From assembly GCA_016744485.1 (NCBI GenBank), contig JADGEG010000073.1, positions 1-9,230 of the forward strand: a DNA stretch of 9,230 nucleotides, in the 5' to 3' direction. Every line of letters begins with the position of its first letter. Position 1 is the first letter of the stretch. The position numbers and the translations under genes were made by a program. Below the pieces are notes generated by a model, which saw nothing but the letters and a program-made list of their open reading frames with translations, ran no database searches and was not told where the DNA came from. The stretch is from Arcobacter sp. GTDB taxonomy: Bacteria > Campylobacterota > Campylobacteria > Campylobacterales > Arcobacteraceae. This document shows, in pieces, positions 6,335 through 9,230 of the stretch.

Positions 6335-9230
6335 GTGAAAGTTCCTTATATTGAAATATCTCTTGTTTTTATGTTTGTTACAGGAATATTTCAATGGGAT
6401 TTGATTAATATTTCTTGGTTGTATCTTTCATCTTTACAAGCAATTCATATTATCTCTTCTATTATAATTTGTATTTTTTTAGTTATTCCTTTTGTTAATA
6501 TTCATACATATAAATATCATTCTAGTATAATAGAGAAAAAACACTCTAGTAAAAATGGTATTATTTTAGGTATTATGTTATTTTTGATTGTTTCTAGTGG
6601 ATTTTATTTGTTTTTTTTTGGAAATATAAGTGGCGATATTATAGGAAATTATTTTAGTTTAGTGCATCTTTATGGCTCATTTATATTATTATTTTTTTTA
6701 TGGTATCATAAGTTTTTTTCAGTAAAAAATATTAATAAAAGAAAAGATAAAAAATTAAATAAAACATATAAACATTCAAATCATTTTGTATCTTCTTTAC
6801 TTTTTGTAACTTTATTATTAAGTATTTTCTACTTACCAATTCATGCAAGTATTAGTAGTTCTGCATTATATTTAAGCAAAGATTTTAAATATATTTATAC
6901 GGCTAATTTAGATGCTAAAAGTATATCAAAAATCAATGCACTAACAGGCGAAGTAATTTTTGAGAAAATATTAGGTAAAGATATAAGAAGAATAGCTTTT
7001 AAAGACGATGAAAGTGTTTATGCTGTAACTGACTATATGGATAATAAAATTATCTTTTTAAATTCAAATGATGAAATAATTAAAAAAATATATACAAAAA
7101 ACAAACCACATGCAATTATTTATGATAAAAGGAACAAGTACTTTTTTGTAAGTATTTTTGAAGATGCTGAGATATTAGTAATAAATGATAATTATAAAAT
7201 CATAAAAACCATAAAAACTTTTAAAACTCCAAGAGGATTAGCTCTAAGTGATGATGGAAGACTTTTAGTTTCTCACTCCATGCTTGGTATTGTTTCTATT
7301 TATGATAGTAAAACACTGAAAAGATTAAAAACCATTACTTTACATGAAACACAAAATAAAGACGAATTTGTTTCGCAAGGAAAACCCAGACTTTTAGATG
7401 ATATTGAAATTACACCTGATGGTAAACAAGCTTGGCTTCCTCATGTTTTATGGAATTTTGATCATCCTTTTCAATTTCAATCTACCATATATCCATCTAT
7501 ATCTATAATATCATTAAAACCAAACTTTGAAAAAGAATTAAAAAAGCAAAGAAAACATCTTTTTAAATCTATTAATGTATTAGATAATGCAAATAAAACG
7601 ATGATTGTATCAAATCCTTGGGATTTGTCTTTTTCTTCAAGTGGGAAAAAAGCTTTTGTAACATTAGCTAGTAGTGAAGATATTATGGTCTTAAATATAG
7701 CAAGAAGTATGGGAACAGCTAAAAAGAAACGTCATAGAAAAAGAGCAAAAAGAAGTGGTAAAGGAGCAAAAGTAACTCAAATATTTAGAGCCTATCCTAA
7801 TAATACTAATCCTAAAGCTATTTTAGTACATCCTAAAAATAATAATATTTATGTACAAAATGCTTCAAGACTAGATATGACTTTATTAAATAGTGGAGGT
7901 GAACACCCTTTTGCAAGGCTAAAACTTAAAAAAGATTTTTTTTCAAAATTAGTAAAAAAAGATCCTTTAAATAAAAAGCTAAGACTTGGAAAAACTTTAT
8001 TTAATAATGGAAATACAAATGTAAATAAAGATATACCAATGGCTGGTGATTTTTGGATGTCCTGTAATTCCTGTCATTTTGAAGGTTTTAATTTTACAAA
8101 TAGTTTTTTATTTACTGACTTTACAATTGATAAGTCTAAAAAAGCTAGTATTGGACATGATAATTTAGCTGGATTTGTATCAAAAGCTCCTTTAGGGGAT
8201 TATGTACGAATGATAAAAGATACTCAAGGTGGTATGGGAGGAGATAAAAATTCAAATCTTCCTTTTGTAAACCCAAAAAAGATGAGTAAAAAAGTAAAAT
8301 CTAATATGCAAGCTTTACATGCTTATGTTAAATCTAATGAAAATTTAAAATATTTATCAACTTGGATAAAATTAGAAGAAAATATTGATAAATATCATGT
8401 ACAAGACTGGACAAACTCAGCTAAATGTAAATCCTGTCATAATGATATATTTAATCAGTGGGCTAATTCAAATCATAAAAATCTTGGAGGAAATAATCCA
8501 TATTATATGGTACTTGAAAACATAGCAGCAAAAGTTGAAGGTGAAGAGTTTAGGCAGTGGTGCATGGGATGTCATAATCCAAGTGCAGTTACAACTGGCA
8601 TTGTAAAAAAAACTACAGATACTATGAATCAGTTATTTGAACAAGATGGAAAAACTTTAATTAAGGAGTTAAAAACTCATGGTAATTCAAAATTAGAAGA
8701 AGGAGTATCTTGTGTGGCTTGTCATAGAATTACAAAAATTGAAGATGCAGGAGGAAATGCTTCTTATACCCTAAGTGTTCAAAATAGAAAAAAATATACC
8801 TTTGAAGATAATGACAATGAGGCTTTACAGTACTTAAGTCACAAATTTATAAATTCTAAACCAAAAATACATGTTAAATCATATATGAAACCTGTTTATA
8901 AAAAAAGTGTTTATTGCGCATCTTGTCATGATGAATTTAGCCCAGGAAATGGAAGTAAAATTGTCTCAACTTTTAAAGAATGGCAAAATTCACCTTTTAA
9001 TAATCCAAAAGATCCTAAAAAACATAAAACTTGTATAGATTGCCATATGACTTATTTACGAAATGGTGAGTTTTCACCTCTACAAGCCAGTTCAACAAAA
9101 GGTGGAAAAATAAAAGATGATGTAAAAGTTCATTATTTTTCAGGATCTAATCATTTTTTATCTGGTCTAAAAAGTAAAGAACATGAAAAGCAAAGTTTAC
9201 AACTTTTAAGAAGATCTGCGAAGTTAGATT
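6335..9230 (+). CDS. Membrane-anchored beta-propeller multiheme cytochrome (partial, 3' end outside window)
   Basis: 965 residues are visible. Residues 1-170 hold five predicted helices (about 7-28, 33-55, 74-96, 105-128, 151-170). Lys-rich loops at 56-73 and 127-150 put the N-terminus inside and the bulk in the periplasm. His 38, 57, 111 and 125 sit where two b hemes could bind. Residues 175-520 are YVTN-like propeller repeats, such as LYLSKDFKYIYTANL and DIEITPDGKQAW. Residues 535-685 resemble a cytochrome c peroxidase/MauG heme domain (RLGKTLFN, then CNSCH at 577) but lack its second heme. A cytochrome c554-like region follows with CKSCH 698, CMGCH 743, CVACH 793, CASCH 861 and CIDCH 900, plus the NQWANSNH and FKEWQNSPF signatures. 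Frame is open to the edge. A quinol-linked periplasmic redox role is inferred; the substrate is unknown. A 17-residue polybasic stretch (463-479) interrupts the propeller. Confidence 0.9.
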   Translation, partial: MKVPYIEISLVFMFVTGIFQWDLINISWLYLSSLQAIHIISSIIICIFLVIPFVNIHTYKYHSSIIEKKHSSKNGIILGIMLFLIVSSGFYLFFFGNISGDIIGNYFSLVHLYGSFILLFFLWYHKFFSVKNINKRKDKKLNKTYKHSNHFVSSLLFVTLLLSIFYLPIHASISSSALYLSKDFKYIYTANLDAKSISKINALTGEVIFEKILGKDIRRIAFKDDESVYAVTDYMDNKIIFLNSNDEIIKKIYTKNKPHAIIYDKRNKYFFVSIFEDAEILVINDNYKIIKTIKTFKTPRGLALSDDGRLLVSHSMLGIVSIYDSKTLKRLKTITLHETQNKDEFVSQGKPRLLDDIEITPDGKQAWLPHVLWNFDHPFQFQSTIYPSISIISLKPNFEKELKKQRKHLFKSINVLDNANKTMIVSNPWDLSFSSSGKKAFVTLASSEDIMVLNIARSMGTAKKKRHRKRAKRSGKGAKVTQIFRAYPNNTNPKAILVHPKNNNIYVQNASRLDMTLLNSGGEHPFARLKLKKDFFSKLVKKDPLNKKLRLGKTLFNNGNTNVNKDIPMAGDFWMSCNSCHFEGFNFTNSFLFTDFTIDKSKKASIGHDNLAGFVSKAPLGDYVRMIKDTQGGMGGDKNSNLPFVNPKKMSKKVKSNMQALHAYVKSNENLKYLSTWIKLEENIDKYHVQDWTNSAKCKSCHNDIFNQWANSNHKNLGGNNPYYMVLENIAAKVEGEEFRQWCMGCHNPSAVTTGIVKKTTDTMNQLFEQDGKTLIKELKTHGNSKLEEGVSCVACHRITKIEDAGGNASYTLSVQNRKKYTFEDNDNEALQYLSHKFINSKPKIHVKSYMKPVYKKSVYCASCHDEFSPGNGSKIVSTFKEWQNSPFNNPKDPKKHKTCIDCHMTYLRNGEFSPLQASSTKGGKIKDDVKVHYFSGSNHFLSGLKSKEHEKQSLQLLRRSAKLD

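Noticed and set aside
6371..6373. ATG as the start of the cytochrome gene instead of GTG at 6335.
   Set aside because: It would cut into the first membrane helix and lies far from the AAAAAGG site, which is well spaced for the GTG.
8063..8425. A complete di-heme cytochrome c peroxidase or MauG enzyme within the large cytochrome.
   Set aside because: Only one CXXCH (CNSCH) is present in this segment; the second heme half of the family is replaced by sequence without a heme motif until the c554-like region.
1..9230. CRISPR array, tRNA or rRNA genes, insertion sequences or integration sites.
   Set aside because: No regularly spaced repeats, no tRNA-like cloverleaf, no transposase reading frame and no terminal inverted repeats were seen; the window is almost fully coding.

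Overview
The window is very AT-rich and Gram-negative in character. Its gene content and order point to a Campylobacterota genome, most likely Arcobacteraceae. The main clue is a fused ispDF gene overlapping an atypical, aspartate-less response regulator of the HP1021/Cj1608/Abu0127 type. That arrangement is known from Helicobacter (HP1020-HP1021) and Campylobacter (Cj1607-Cj1608).

Layout. On the minus strand, read right to left, lie an HDOD-domain protein (2647-1826), ispDF (1765-641) and the 5' two thirds or so of the orphan response regulator (644 to beyond base 1). ispDF and the regulator overlap as ATGA. HDOD and ispDF are 60 bp apart with only a weak hairpin between them, so the three may be read together. 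Divergent from them is thiC (2789-4141), the thiamine pyrimidine synthase. Its short leader has no room for a TPP riboswitch, but a perfect 20-bp palindrome sits over the expected -35 region. thiC ends in a clear rho-independent terminator (4160-4195).

The accessory part begins after that terminator. A perfect 7-1-7 Fur box (TGATAATAATTATCA, 4213-4227) precedes a two-gene unit. The first gene (4294-6318) encodes a 674-residue exported, cysteine-free protein that I cannot assign to a family. The second (6335 to beyond the right edge) starts 16 nt later at GTG and encodes a very large cytochrome of which 965 residues are visible. It has five predicted membrane helices with two histidine pairs placed as for two b-type hemes, then a YVTN-like beta-propeller, a single-heme segment resembling cytochrome c peroxidase/MauG, and a cytochrome c554-like multiheme region. 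Six CXXCH motifs are visible before the window ends.

How the genes may work together. The minus-strand genes are housekeeping (isoprenoid precursors) and regulation. The plus-strand pair looks like an iron-responsive, membrane-anchored electron-transfer system. Electrons could pass from the quinone pool through the b-type module to periplasmic c-type hemes, with the exported 674-residue protein as partner, substrate or accessory factor. The sequence supports the domain order, the heme motifs, the Fur box and the operon structure. The substrate and physiological role are inference only. This pair is the best candidate in the window for an undescribed system.
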